This document shows positions 56,242 through 64,000 of a stretch of 64,000 nucleotides of DNA, piece by piece; positions within the stretch are counted from its first letter, which is position 1, and each line of letters starts with the position of its first letter. The position numbers and the translations under genes were made by a program. Location of the stretch: positions 1,178,001-1,242,000 of the forward strand of contig NZ_CP032621.1 of the NCBI RefSeq assembly GCF_003627155.1. The letters are read 5' to 3'. This stretch comes from Streptococcus gwangjuense (GTDB lineage Bacteria > Bacillota > Bacilli > Lactobacillales > Streptococcaceae). The notes below the pieces were generated by a model, which ran no database searches, was not told where the DNA came from, and saw nothing but the letters and a program-made list of their open reading frames with translations.

Positions 56242-57207
56242 TTATAGTCTTTTCTCTTTATTTTTTTCTGTAAAATCAGGAAGGTCACTTTTTTCTTTGA
56301 CGAGATAAAGTGGTCTTTTTTTGGTCTCTAGATAAATCTTACTGATATACTTGCCGAGAATCCCAATGGTCAAGAGTTGGATTCCCCCAAGGAAGAGAAT
56401 AACAGCCATCAGAGAGGTCCAACCTGATGTCGGATTGCCCAAAATGAGGGTCCGCACCACAACAAAAAAGGTCATAAGCAGAGAAATAAAACAAGATAGG
56501 AGACCTGCCACAAAGGCTATAATCAAGGGAAAATCTGAAAAATTAACAATCCCTTCAATGGAGTAGAAAAAGAGTTGCCTAAAACTCCAACTGGTCTTGC
56601 CAGCTTGCCTTTCGACATTTGGATAGTCCAAATAGTGGGTTTTAAAACCCACCCAGGCAAAGAGCCCCTTTGAAAAACGATTGGACTCGGTCAAAGCTAA
56701 AATGGCATCCACTACAGATTTTCTCATCATGCGAAAATCACGGACACCTGACGGCAAGGCTACTGGGCTAATTTTTTTCATGAAGCCATAAAAGAGATCA
56801 GCACAGAAACTGCGAAAGAAGGGTTCTCCCTCCCGACTAGTTCTCCGTGTTCCAACACAGTCCAGATCTGCATTCTGGTCTAGTAAGGCTTTCATCTCAA
56901 GCAACATACCAGGAGGATCTTGGAGGTCCGCATCCATCACTACCACCAAATCTCCTGTCGCATATTGCAAGCCTGCATAGAGAGCTGCTTCTTTGCCAAA
57001 ATTTCGCGAGAAAGAAATATAATGCACTGCTGGATTTTGCTCCCGATAGGTCTTTAAGAGTTCCAAGGTCCCATCACTTGATCCATCATCGACAAAGACA
57101 TACTCGATTTCTGTTCCCAAATCCGGAAGTAAAGCTTCCAAAGCCTGATAAAAAAGAGGAAGTACTTCCTCTTCGTTTAAACAGGGGACAATGATTGACA
57201 TCACCAT
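56242..57207 (-). CDS. Membrane glycosyltransferase family 2 (GtrB/DPM1-like)
   Basis: 321 residues. SIIVPCLNEEEVLPL, FVDDGSSDGT and VVMDADLQDPP are GT-A catalytic segments, and SRNFGKEAALYAGL is typical of polyprenyl-phosphate glycosyltransferases. Two C-terminal spans (about 232-258 and 268-292) anchor it. It probably loads a sugar onto undecaprenyl phosphate for wall or teichoic acid decoration. The ATG at 57207 lies two bases after the galE stop codon ends; a second ATG at 57201 is possible. A longer frame running back through galE was rejected. Confidence 0.87.
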   Translation of the reverse strand: MVMSIIVPCLNEEEVLPLFYQALEALLPDLGTEIEYVFVDDGSSDGTLELLKTYREQNPAVHYISFSRNFGKEAALYAGLQYATGDLVVVMDADLQDPPGMLLEMKALLDQNADLDCVGTRRTSREGEPFFRSFCADLFYGFMKKISPVALPSGVRDFRMMRKSVVDAILALTESNRFSKGLFAWVGFKTHYLDYPNVERQAGKTSWSFRQLFFYSIEGIVNFSDFPLIIAFVAGLLSCFISLLMTFFVVVRTLILGNPTSGWTSLMAVILFLGGIQLLTIGILGKYISKIYLETKKRPLYLVKEKSDLPDFTEKNKEKRL

Positions 57208-57208
57208 C

Positions 57209-58228
57209 TTAGTCTTCAAATCCATTTGGATGCTTGCTTTGCCAACGCCATGCGTCTTCACACATTTGGGTGATGTCGAGTTCTGCTTCCCAACCCAGTT
57301 CTGCTTTGGCTTTTGCAGGATCTGAATAGCAGGCTGCGATATCACCTGGGCGGCGTTCAACGATACGGTAAGGAATTGGGCGCCCCACTGCTTTTTCCAT
57401 GTTTTGGATAATTTCAAGAACAGAATAACCTTTACCTGTTCCAAGGTTATAAACGTTTAGACCTGAACCTTTTTGGATTTTTTTCAGTGCTGCAACGTGA
57501 CCTTTAGCCAAATCGACAACGTGGATATAGTCACGAACACCAGTTCCGTCTTCCGTATCGTAATCATCCCCAAACACTTGCACTTGCTCTAATTTCCCAA
57601 CTGCTACTTGAGTCACATATGGCAAGAGGTTGTTTGGAATACCGTTTGGATTTTCTCCCAAATCACCACTCTCATGAGCTCCGATTGGGTTGAAGTAACG
57701 AAGCAAGACCACATTCCATTCTGAGTCTGCCTTGTAGATATCGGTCAAAATTTCCTCTAGCATAAGTTTGGTACGACCGTATGGATTGGTCACTGAAAGT
57801 GGGAAATCTTCCAAGATTGGCACGGTGTGCGGATCCCCGTAAACTGTCGCAGAAGAACTGAAAATAATGTTTTTACAGTTGTTTTCTTCCATGACCTTCA
57901 AAAGACTAACAGTTCCAGCGATATTGTTGTCATAGTAGGCAAGAGGAATACGGGTAGATTCACCGACAGCCTTCAAGCCAGCAAAGTGAATGACCCCTGT
58001 TGGTTCTTCTTGCTTGAAAATATCTCTTAGAGTATCGTTATCACGGATATCTGCCTCATAGAAAGGCACTTCAACTCCTGTGATTCTTTCAACAACTTCT
58101 AAACTTTTGCGATTGCTGTTGACAAGGTTATCCACCACAACAACCTGATGACCTGCTTGGATTAACTCAATAACAGTGTGGGTCCCGATAAAACCTGCCC
58201 CACCCGTTACTAAAATCTTTTCTTGCAT
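57209..58228 (-). CDS. galE: UDP-glucose 4-epimerase
   Basis: SDR-type epimerase of 339 residues that interconverts UDP-Glc and UDP-Gal. GGAGFIGTHT is the NAD site, SSSATVYG and NPYGRTKLMLE hold the catalytic Ser and Tyr/Lys, and LRYFNPIGAHESG is family-typical. It is followed at once by a glycosyltransferase gene, suggesting supply of an activated sugar. TGG-TAAAAT (hexamer 58262-58267) is a likely -10. Confidence 0.95.
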   Translation of the reverse strand: MQEKILVTGGAGFIGTHTVIELIQAGHQVVVVDNLVNSNRKSLEVVERITGVEVPFYEADIRDNDTLRDIFKQEEPTGVIHFAGLKAVGESTRIPLAYYDNNIAGTVSLLKVMEENNCKNIIFSSSATVYGDPHTVPILEDFPLSVTNPYGRTKLMLEEILTDIYKADSEWNVVLLRYFNPIGAHESGDLGENPNGIPNNLLPYVTQVAVGKLEQVQVFGDDYDTEDGTGVRDYIHVVDLAKGHVAALKKIQKGSGLNVYNLGTGKGYSVLEIIQNMEKAVGRPIPYRIVERRPGDIAACYSDPAKAKAELGWEAELDITQMCEDAWRWQSKHPNGFED

Positions 58229-58330
58229 CTTCTTTCCTCGATTCTCGGATTATTTTTTCTTATTTTACCATTTTTGATAGGGAATGTCATTTGCCATCCT
58301 AGAGGGGAGGCTAAAATTTCAGTAAAATTC

Positions 58331-59434
58331 TTATTCGCTTTTTACTCGTTTGACATAGTTTTCAATTGGGTAATTTAGAGGATCCAAGGTCATCTCCTTG
58401 TCTTGGATCAGTTGAGCCAGATGGTAACCAATGATAGGACCAGTTGTGAGGCCTGATGAACCTAGTCCACTAGCAGCATAGACACCTGCTAATTCTGGAA
58501 CCTGCCCAAAGAAAGGAGAGAAATCGCTGGTATAGGCACGGATTCCCACTCGTTCACTTCTGGAAGTCGCTTCCGATAAAACAGGATAGTGGGGCAAGGC
58601 TGCCTCCTCCATTTGTTTGAGCAAGGTTTCATCTACCGTCAAATCAAATCCCATGTCATTTTCATGAGTAGCGCCTAGGGATAATTTCCCACCTGCAAAA
58701 GGAATCAAATCCCACTCCCCTTCTGGCATAACAACAGGGTAAGCTTCCATGTCTTGGGCAAGTTGATAATCTCGGAGTTGCCCCTTTTGGGGACGGACAT
58801 CCACTTCATAACCTAAAGGCTCTAACAGGTGTCCCAACCAAGCTCCCGTCGCCAAAATAACTTGATCAAACACCTCTTCGCCAATCTGGTAGCCTGATGC
58901 TAAAGGTGTCAGAGTTACTTTTTCTTTGACCAGCTTGACCTGACTGGCTTCTAGCAAACGAGTGACCAAAAGCTGCCCATCTACTCTCGCTCCACCAGAA
59001 GCATAGAGCAAGTGATCAAATCCCTGCAAACCAGGGAATAATTCGTTAGCTGATTCTTGGTCCAGAATGGCTAATTGCCCTATCAAAGGAGATTCTTCTC
59101 TACGCTGGAGGGCTAGTTGATAGAGTTCTTCCAACTTAGTTTCATCCTTTTTCAGGAGAAAGACTCCCGAACGCTGGTAAAAGTCGATTTCTTGTCCTGA
59201 CTTCTCTAAATCAGCTAATAAATCCACATAAAAGTCAGCCCCCAAGCGCGCCATTTTGTACCAGGCTTTATTGCGGCGTTTGGAAAACCAAGGGCTGATA
59301 ATTCCTGCTGCGGCCTTGGTAGCTTGACCTTGTCCATGGTCAAAAACGGTCACCTCTAGGTCACTTTCTTTAGAGAGGTAGTAGGCAGCTGTTGCACCTA
59401 CAATCCCTGCTCCGATAATGGCAACTTTTTTCAT
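58331..59434 (-). CDS. FAD-dependent amine/amino-acid oxidoreductase (DAO family)
   Basis: 367 residues. AIIGAGIVGATAAYYLS is the FAD site, followed by GGARVDGQLLVTRLLEA, VILATGAWLG and the C-terminal ASGLGSSGLTTGPIIGY. It resembles D-amino-acid dehydrogenases or glycine/sarcosine oxidases; the substrate is not evident. The ATG at 59434 (MKKVAIIG) was preferred over a GTG three codons earlier. Probably co-transcribed with trmK and nif3. Confidence 0.85.
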   Translation of the reverse strand: MKKVAIIGAGIVGATAAYYLSKESDLEVTVFDHGQGQATKAAAGIISPWFSKRRNKAWYKMARLGADFYVDLLADLEKSGQEIDFYQRSGVFLLKKDETKLEELYQLALQRREESPLIGQLAILDQESANELFPGLQGFDHLLYASGGARVDGQLLVTRLLEASQVKLVKEKVTLTPLASGYQIGEEVFDQVILATGAWLGHLLEPLGYEVDVRPQKGQLRDYQLAQDMEAYPVVMPEGEWDLIPFAGGKLSLGATHENDMGFDLTVDETLLKQMEEAALPHYPVLSEATSRSERVGIRAYTSDFSPFFGQVPELAGVYAASGLGSSGLTTGPIIGYHLAQLIQDKEMTLDPLNYPIENYVKRVKSE

Positions 59435-59450
59435 TGTTTTCACTTTCTAA

Positions 59451-60248
59451 CTAGATATGGTGGAAAGGATTGGTCGATGCTTGACTAGGTACAATATCGA
59501 TAGTCCAGCCTTTTTCAGCCTTCCATTGAGTAAGGAGTGCAGAAATTTTTTCCACAAAAAGCACTTCAATATGGTGACCTGGGTCCAATGCTAGCAAGCC
59601 ATCAGACAACATATCCTGGGCAGTGTGGTAGTAAATATCACCAGTGATATAGACATCCGCTCCTTTAGCTAAAGCATCCTTATAGAAAGACTGCCCGCTC
59701 CCACCACAGATGGCTACTCTTGAAATAGGCTTCTGCAAATCAGTCTCTTGATAATACACCAATCGAAGGCTATCTAGACCAAAGACTTGCTTGACATGTC
59801 GGGCGAAATCCCCAAAATTCTGAGGCTGAACATTCCCAATACGTCCAATTCCACGTCCAGGACCTGTCTCCTGAAGATAAGTCGTTTCCTCAATGCCTAG
59901 CATCTGGCAGAACCAGTCATTGAGGCCATTTTCAACGATGTCAATATTGGTATGGCTGACATAAACTGCGATATCATGCTTGATGAGATCAATGTAAATC
60001 TGATTTTGTGAACGGCTAGCTACTAAATCCTTGATGGGACGGAAAATCGGCGCGTGCTTGACGATAATCAAGTCCACACCATTTTCAATGGCTTCAGCCA
60101 CCGTTTCTTCACGAATATCCAGAGCCACCATGACCCTTTGGATATCCTTGTCCAAAGTGCCAATTTGCAGACCACGACTGTCTCCCTCCATGGAAATTTC
60201 CTGAGGACAAAAGTCTTCATATTCGTTAGTTACTTCACTTGCTAGCAT
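59451..60248 (-). CDS. Nif3/YqfO-family dinuclear metal-centre protein
   Basis: 265 residues. [15 protein letters not shown] and the C-terminal [12 protein letters not shown] supply metal ligands of the NIF3/DUF34 family; [16 protein letters not shown] is also typical. Recent work links some members to nucleotide-type hydrolase activity; the role here is unknown. It overlaps trmK by 14 bases, with its ribosome site inside that gene. Confidence 0.92.
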   Translation of the reverse strand: MLASEVTNEYEDFCPQEISMEGDSRGLQIGTLDKDIQRVMVALDIREETVAEAIENGVDLIIVKHAPIFRPIKDLVASRSQNQIYIDLIKHDIAVYVSHTNIDIVENGLNDWFCQMLGIEETTYLQETGPGRGIGRIGNVQPQNFGDFARHVKQVFGLDSLRLVYYQETDLQKPISRVAICGGSGQSFYKDALAKGADVYITGDIYYHTAQDMLSDGLLALDPGHHIEVLFVEKISALLTQWKAEKGWTIDIVPSQASTNPFHHI

Positions 60249-60912
60249 GGAGAACCTCCTTGATGGCTTGAATTTTATCTACTAGAACTTGACGTTCCTC
60301 CAGATTTTTTTCTGGGATTTGTCCGAGGGCAAACTCTAGCTTAACAGCTTCTTTTTGCCATTTTTGAACAAAGACTGGACTGACCTCTTTGCACAAGAAA
60401 GGTCCAAAGCGAAGGTCACTGGCTGATAGCTTCATTTGTCCTGCTTCCACCACCAAAATCTCGTAAAACTTGCCAGCTTCTTCTAAGATGCTTTCAGCTA
60501 CAATCTGAAATCCGTTCTCTTGTAGCCAGATACGCAAGTCGTCTTCACGATTATTAGGCTGGAGGATTAAACGCTCTACATTAGCTAACTTGTCCAAGCC
60601 CTCTTCTAAAATCCTAGCAATCAAACGACCACCCATGCCAGCAATAGTGATGACCGACACTTGGTCAGTCTCTTCAAAAGCTGCCAAGCCATTGGCTAAA
60701 CGAACTTGGATTTTCTCCTTTAGGCCGTGAGCCTCAACATTTTTGACCGCAGACTGGTAGGGACCTTCCACCACCTCACCTGCAATGGCACCTTCAATTT
60801 GTCCTCTTTCGACCAACTCGATAGGCAGATAAGCATGGTCACTCCCCACATCTAGTAAAATGGCTCCCTGTGGCACAAAGGAAGCCACTAATTCTAATCT
60901 CTTTGAAATCAT
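60235..60912 (-). CDS. trmK: tRNA (adenine22-N1)-methyltransferase
   Basis: 225 residues, SAM-dependent. [16 protein letters not shown] is the SAM motif I region, [15 protein letters not shown] follows and [14 protein letters not shown] is diagnostic of TrmK. It makes m1A22 in tRNA. First gene of a three-gene operon. Confidence 0.94.
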   Translation of the reverse strand: MISKRLELVASFVPQGAILLDVGSDHAYLPIELVERGQIEGAIAGEVVEGPYQSAVKNVEAHGLKEKIQVRLANGLAAFEETDQVSVITIAGMGGRLIARILEEGLDKLANVERLILQPNNREDDLRIWLQENGFQIVAESILEEAGKFYEILVVEAGQMKLSASDLRFGPFLCKEVSPVFVQKWQKEAVKLEFALGQIPEKNLEERQVLVDKIQAIKEVLHASK

Positions 60913-60945
60913 CTTCTCTCACTTTCCAAAACTCTATTATTTCTT

Positions 60946-60951
60946 ATTATA
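60946..60951 (-). promoter_or_regulatory. trmK operon promoter, extended -10
   Basis: TGG-TATAAT reads toward trmK, 34 bases before its ATG. Confidence 0.6.
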
Positions 60952-60979
60952 CCACATTTCAGCTAGCAATCTTGCACCT

Positions 60980-61007
60980 AAAAAAACCGCAATCCACAGA
61001 TTGCAGC
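60980..61007 (-). terminator. Terminator after the CtpE-like ATPase gene
   Basis: GCAATC, TGTG, GATTGC extended by flanking pairs, then TTTTTTT on the minus strand, 7 bases after the stop. Confidence 0.85.
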
Positions 61008-61013
61008 CTTTCT

Positions 61014-63350
61014 TTATTTTCTGGATTGATAGCGACTGGTCAAAATGAAAATCACGGTAAAGAACAGCATCATGATACCATAAACAGGTAGTGTTTGTCC
61101 TGTTAAGGTTGAAATTTCAAGCAGTTTTTGAATTCTTGGGAAGAGAGCTGTGGCTAGGAAACCTCCTACTGACCAAACAATCAAGAGGACACGCCATAGG
61201 GTAAATGGCATGCAGGCTCTAAATACGGATAAGAAACCAATTGATCCCAAGAGATAATAGAGTAGAGTTGAGATTTCTAACTCAGACCAACCTTGGCTAC
61301 TTCCAAATATTTTCACAAAAAGAACGCTGAAGACGACCATGAGAGCACTTGGTAGAGCACGAAGCATAGATCTTCTGAGGAAGTTTGGCTCAACAGGTTT
61401 GATATTTCGCTCAAAAGTCAGAACGAATGGTGGGAAACCTTCCACGAACTGGTCGATCATGGTAATCTGGATCGGAATGAATGGGAAAATCAAAATCCAC
61501 TCTGACCTTCCTAGAAGGGCACTGGCGATACAGATGACCGCTAATATGAATGAATAGATGGTCTTTATCAAGAAAATCGGGGCGATGTGGGCAATGTTAT
61601 TGACCACCCGACGACCTTCAAAGAGAATTTCAGGAACATCATTAAAGTCTGAGTTCAAGAGAACCAGATTGGCAATCTGACGAGTCGCAGGATCTCCCTC
61701 AGCCATCACGATAGAACAATCCGCCTCACGAAGAGCCAGAATATCATTAACTCCATCCCCTGTCATAGCTGTTGTATGACCCGCTTTTTTCAGTGTTTGG
61801 ATGATGAGTTTCTTTTGATGAGGGGAAACACGTCCGAAAATCGCAGTCTCCTCCGCCATAGCAACCAATTCCTCATCCGTAATTTTCGAGCAATCGACAT
61901 AGCTGTGGTAGTCCGCAAAACCAGCCTTCTGGGCAATGCTGGATACCGTAACTGGATTGTCACCAGAGATAATCTTGAGCCCCACTTCCTGAGAACGGAG
62001 ATAGTCCAGCGTCTCTGCTGCTCCCTCCCGAATCGGGTCCAAGATTTCCAGCAAGGCTAGAGCCTGAATATCAGATGGTTTCTGTGGTTTGTGATGGTCT
62101 AGTTTTTCCTGACTGAGGGCTAAGACCAAGACACGAGATCCTCGTTCAAGAGCTTCTCTAGCTTCAGGAACTTCAGCATCCAACAACATCTCTGGTGCGC
62201 CTAGGAAAACAGTTCCTAGACCTTCCAATTCCATAGCACCCCACTTGCGGTCGCTTGAGAAAGGAAGATTCGAAAGCATAGGGTAGGCTACCTGACCTTG
62301 GAAACGCTGGCGAATAGCTTGGGCTGTTGGATTTTTATCCTCACTATGGGCCATATAGCTTGTCAGGATGCTGGCAATAGCCTCATCACCATAATCTTGA
62401 GTTAGCGGAAGAACCGCCTCCACCTGCATCTTTCCTTGGGTGATGGTACCCGTCTTGTCCAGACAGAGCATATCCACGCGCGCCAAGGTCTCAACAGAGT
62501 ACATCTCCTGCACCAAAACCTTTTTCAAGCCCAGCTTAATCACTGCGGTCAGGAGCGAAGTAATAGTCAAAAGGGCGATTCCCTTGGGTAACATTCCCAG
62601 TAGGGCTGTCGATGAATTTACAACGGATGACTTGAGAGGCAGGCCTTTTAACAGCAAGGCTTCTAGCAAGAGAGCCAGACCAAAGGGAATGATAATCTTC
62701 CCAGTAAAACCTGCTAGTTTGTCCAGCGATTTCATGATACGAGAGTTGATGGGTTTAACGGTCTTGGCTTCCAGCATGAGTTTGGCGGCATAGTTGTCTG
62801 CACCGACATGGTGAACTTGAGCTAAAACTGACCCACTAGCTAGGAAACTTCCTGACAAAAGCAAGGCGTCAACTTCCTTTTGCACTAAATCACTTTCCCC
62901 CGTTAACATGGCTTCATTGACTTCCGCAAAGCCTTCCAAAACCAAGGCATCACTGGGAATCTGCTCTCCTGCAGATAAACGAATGACATCTCCTAGCACC
63001 AATTCTTCAGGATTCAGAGCAACTTCCTGACCATCACGAATAGTCTTGACCTTTTCCTTGGTCATGAGATTGAGCTTGTCCACCATGTGTTTAGCCCGCA
63101 GCTCGGTCACAATTCCAGAAAAAGCGTTAAAGCAGATAACGGCAAAGAAGACCAGATTGCTCCAAGCCTGCACAAAGGCTAGTGCCAAAGCAATGGCAAA
63201 GTTCAAAGCATTAAAAAGGGTAAAGACATTTCGTTTGATGATTTGCCAAGTGCTGGTACTGGCCGAAGCAGTAAAATCATTGACCAAGCCCTTAGCCTGT
63301 CTTTCCTTGACTTCTCTTTGGGTTAATCCCATAATCTTATTTTTATCCAT
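61014..63350 (-). CDS. P-type cation ATPase, CtpE-like
   Basis: About 778 residues and ten membrane spans. Phosphorylated Asp298 is in LDKTGTIT, with TGES, TGDGVND and the unusual TM4 motif MLPKGIALL in place of PEGL. Overall pattern (GLTQREVKERQAKGLVND, IIKRNVFTLFNALNF) matches actinobacterial CtpE, linked to Ca2+ uptake, and its streptococcal relatives. The ion is inference. The start is uncertain: no good ribosome site precedes the ATGs at 63362, 63350 or 63332. 63350 was chosen for its usual MDKNKIMGL start. Confidence 0.85.
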   Translation of the reverse strand: MDKNKIMGLTQREVKERQAKGLVNDFTASASTSTWQIIKRNVFTLFNALNFAIALALAFVQAWSNLVFFAVICFNAFSGIVTELRAKHMVDKLNLMTKEKVKTIRDGQEVALNPEELVLGDVIRLSAGEQIPSDALVLEGFAEVNEAMLTGESDLVQKEVDALLLSGSFLASGSVLAQVHHVGADNYAAKLMLEAKTVKPINSRIMKSLDKLAGFTGKIIIPFGLALLLEALLLKGLPLKSSVVNSSTALLGMLPKGIALLTITSLLTAVIKLGLKKVLVQEMYSVETLARVDMLCLDKTGTITQGKMQVEAVLPLTQDYGDEAIASILTSYMAHSEDKNPTAQAIRQRFQGQVAYPMLSNLPFSSDRKWGAMELEGLGTVFLGAPEMLLDAEVPEAREALERGSRVLVLALSQEKLDHHKPQKPSDIQALALLEILDPIREGAAETLDYLRSQEVGLKIISGDNPVTVSSIAQKAGFADYHSYVDCSKITDEELVAMAEETAIFGRVSPHQKKLIIQTLKKAGHTTAMTGDGVNDILALREADCSIVMAEGDPATRQIANLVLLNSDFNDVPEILFEGRRVVNNIAHIAPIFLIKTIYSFILAVICIASALLGRSEWILIFPFIPIQITMIDQFVEGFPPFVLTFERNIKPVEPNFLRRSMLRALPSALMVVFSVLFVKIFGSSQGWSELEISTLLYYLLGSIGFLSVFRACMPFTLWRVLLIVWSVGGFLATALFPRIQKLLEISTLTGQTLPVYGIMMLFFTVIFILTSRYQSRK

Positions 63351-63423
63351 AAATTCTATCATATCATTTTTTTTTACAGAATTCTAATCTCATCCTAAAT
63401 CTGCACCTAGTCAAGGGAAAAGT

Positions 63424-63452
63424 TTGCCAGCCCTCCTTTGATAAGGTATAAT
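63424..63452 (+). promoter_or_regulatory. plsC-like gene promoter
   Basis: TTGCCA (63424-63429), 17 bases, TATAAT (63447-63452). GAAGGAGATCGC precedes the ATG. Confidence 0.7.
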
Positions 63453-63482
63453 AATAACAAGAAAATAATCGAAGGAGATCGC

Positions 63483-64000
63483 ATGTTTTATACTTATTTA
63501 CGTGGATTGGTTGTATTGCTCCTATGGTCCATCAATGGCAATGCCCACTATCATAATACTGATAAAATTCCTAATCAAGATGAAAATTATATTCTGGTTG
63601 CACCTCACCGCACTTGGTGGGATCCAGTTTACATGGCTTTTGCGACCAAGCCAAAACAGTTTATCTTTATGGCAAAAAAAGAACTCTTTACCAACCGTAT
63701 CTTTGGCTGGTGGATTCGTATGTGTGGCGCCTTTCCCATCGACCGTGAAAATCCTAACGCCTCAGCCATCAAATACCCTATCAATGTTCTCAAAAAAAGT
63801 GATCGCTCTCTTATCATGTTTCCAAGTGGGAGCCGTCACTCAAACGATGTCAAGGGTGGCGTAGCTCTGATTGCCAAAATGGCCAAGGTCCGTATCATGC
63901 CGGTTACCTACACAGGTCCCATGACCTTGAAAGGCTTGGTTAGCCGCGAGCGTGTCGATATGAACTTTGGAAATCCAATCGATATCTCAGATATCAAGAA
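63483..64000 (+). CDS. plsC: 1-acyl-glycerol-3-phosphate acyltransferase, cut by the window
   Basis: Membrane-associated acyltransferase that makes phosphatidic acid. The first 172 codons are visible. HRTWWD (NHX4D catalytic motif) is near residue 43, FPIDRE is block III-like and FPSGSRHS is the substrate-binding block. The remainder lies past the right edge. Divergent from the CtpE-like gene. Confidence 0.9.
   Translation, partial: MFYTYLRGLVVLLLWSINGNAHYHNTDKIPNQDENYILVAPHRTWWDPVYMAFATKPKQFIFMAKKELFTNRIFGWWIRMCGAFPIDRENPNASAIKYPINVLKKSDRSLIMFPSGSRHSNDVKGGVALIAKMAKVRIMPVTYTGPMTLKGLVSRERVDMNFGNPIDISDIK

Noticed and set aside
57208-57444. N-terminal extension of the glycosyltransferase through the end of galE
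   Set aside because: It would overlap galE by over 230 bases in another frame. The conserved GT2 start (SIIVPCLNE) lies just after the galE stop.

Overview
The window is low-GC Gram-positive DNA that reads as a mitis-group Streptococcus (S. mitis, S. oralis or S. pneumoniae relatives). The evidence is YSIRK/LPXTG surface proteins, a BgaA-type beta-galactosidase, MntE and a manganese-riboswitch-controlled MgtA/CaxP ATPase, a stand-alone Mga-family regulator, and housekeeping blocks in the order familiar from pneumococcus (dfr-small ORF-clpX-engB; rapZ-yvcK-whiA; cdaA-cdaR-glmM; cmk-LysM protein). No rRNA, tRNA, CRISPR array, intact insertion sequence or phage gene was seen. Both ends cut a gene: bgaA on the left and a PlsC-like acyltransferase on the right.

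Region 1 to 32.2 kb is dominated by secreted proteins. It holds bgaA (partial), folD with a MET-box-like operator, a 2282-residue MucBP-repeat adhesin, the conserved ypmB-aspC-asnS operon, an FMN reductase, a 1274-residue YSIRK protein with no sortase signal, and a 3299-residue adhesin carrying ten 621-bp repeats. Next to the last one is a divergent Mga-family regulator. The three large proteins share modules (MucBP, MucBP_2-like and Muc_B2-like). The Mga-type gene beside them suggests one regulated adhesion locus, which is inference by analogy with Mga and emm genes of S. pyogenes.

Region 32.2 to 48.9 kb is mostly housekeeping. It holds yaaA, a membrane protein of unknown function, a deformylase-like protein lacking a catalytic Gln, the manganese pair mgtA/caxP (with a yybP-ykoY riboswitch) and divergent mntE, and an ABC-F-cca-dapB operon. 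After an odd tandem hairpin element come degV, a DUF1149 gene, the c-di-AMP/cell-wall operon cdaA-cdaR-glmM, and a ferredoxin-NADP reductase.

Region 48.9 to 64 kb holds the dfr-orf56-clpX-engB-ridA-rapZ-yvcK-whiA cluster, cmk with a LysM protein, a probably leaderless ferredoxin gene, galE with a membrane glycosyltransferase, trmK-nif3-oxidoreductase, a CtpE-like P-type ATPase and the start of plsC. The least explained items are the anchorless basic-tailed surface protein, the higher-order repeat structure of the giant adhesin, the tandem hairpin unit upstream of dapB, and two promoters that seem to give leaderless mRNAs.
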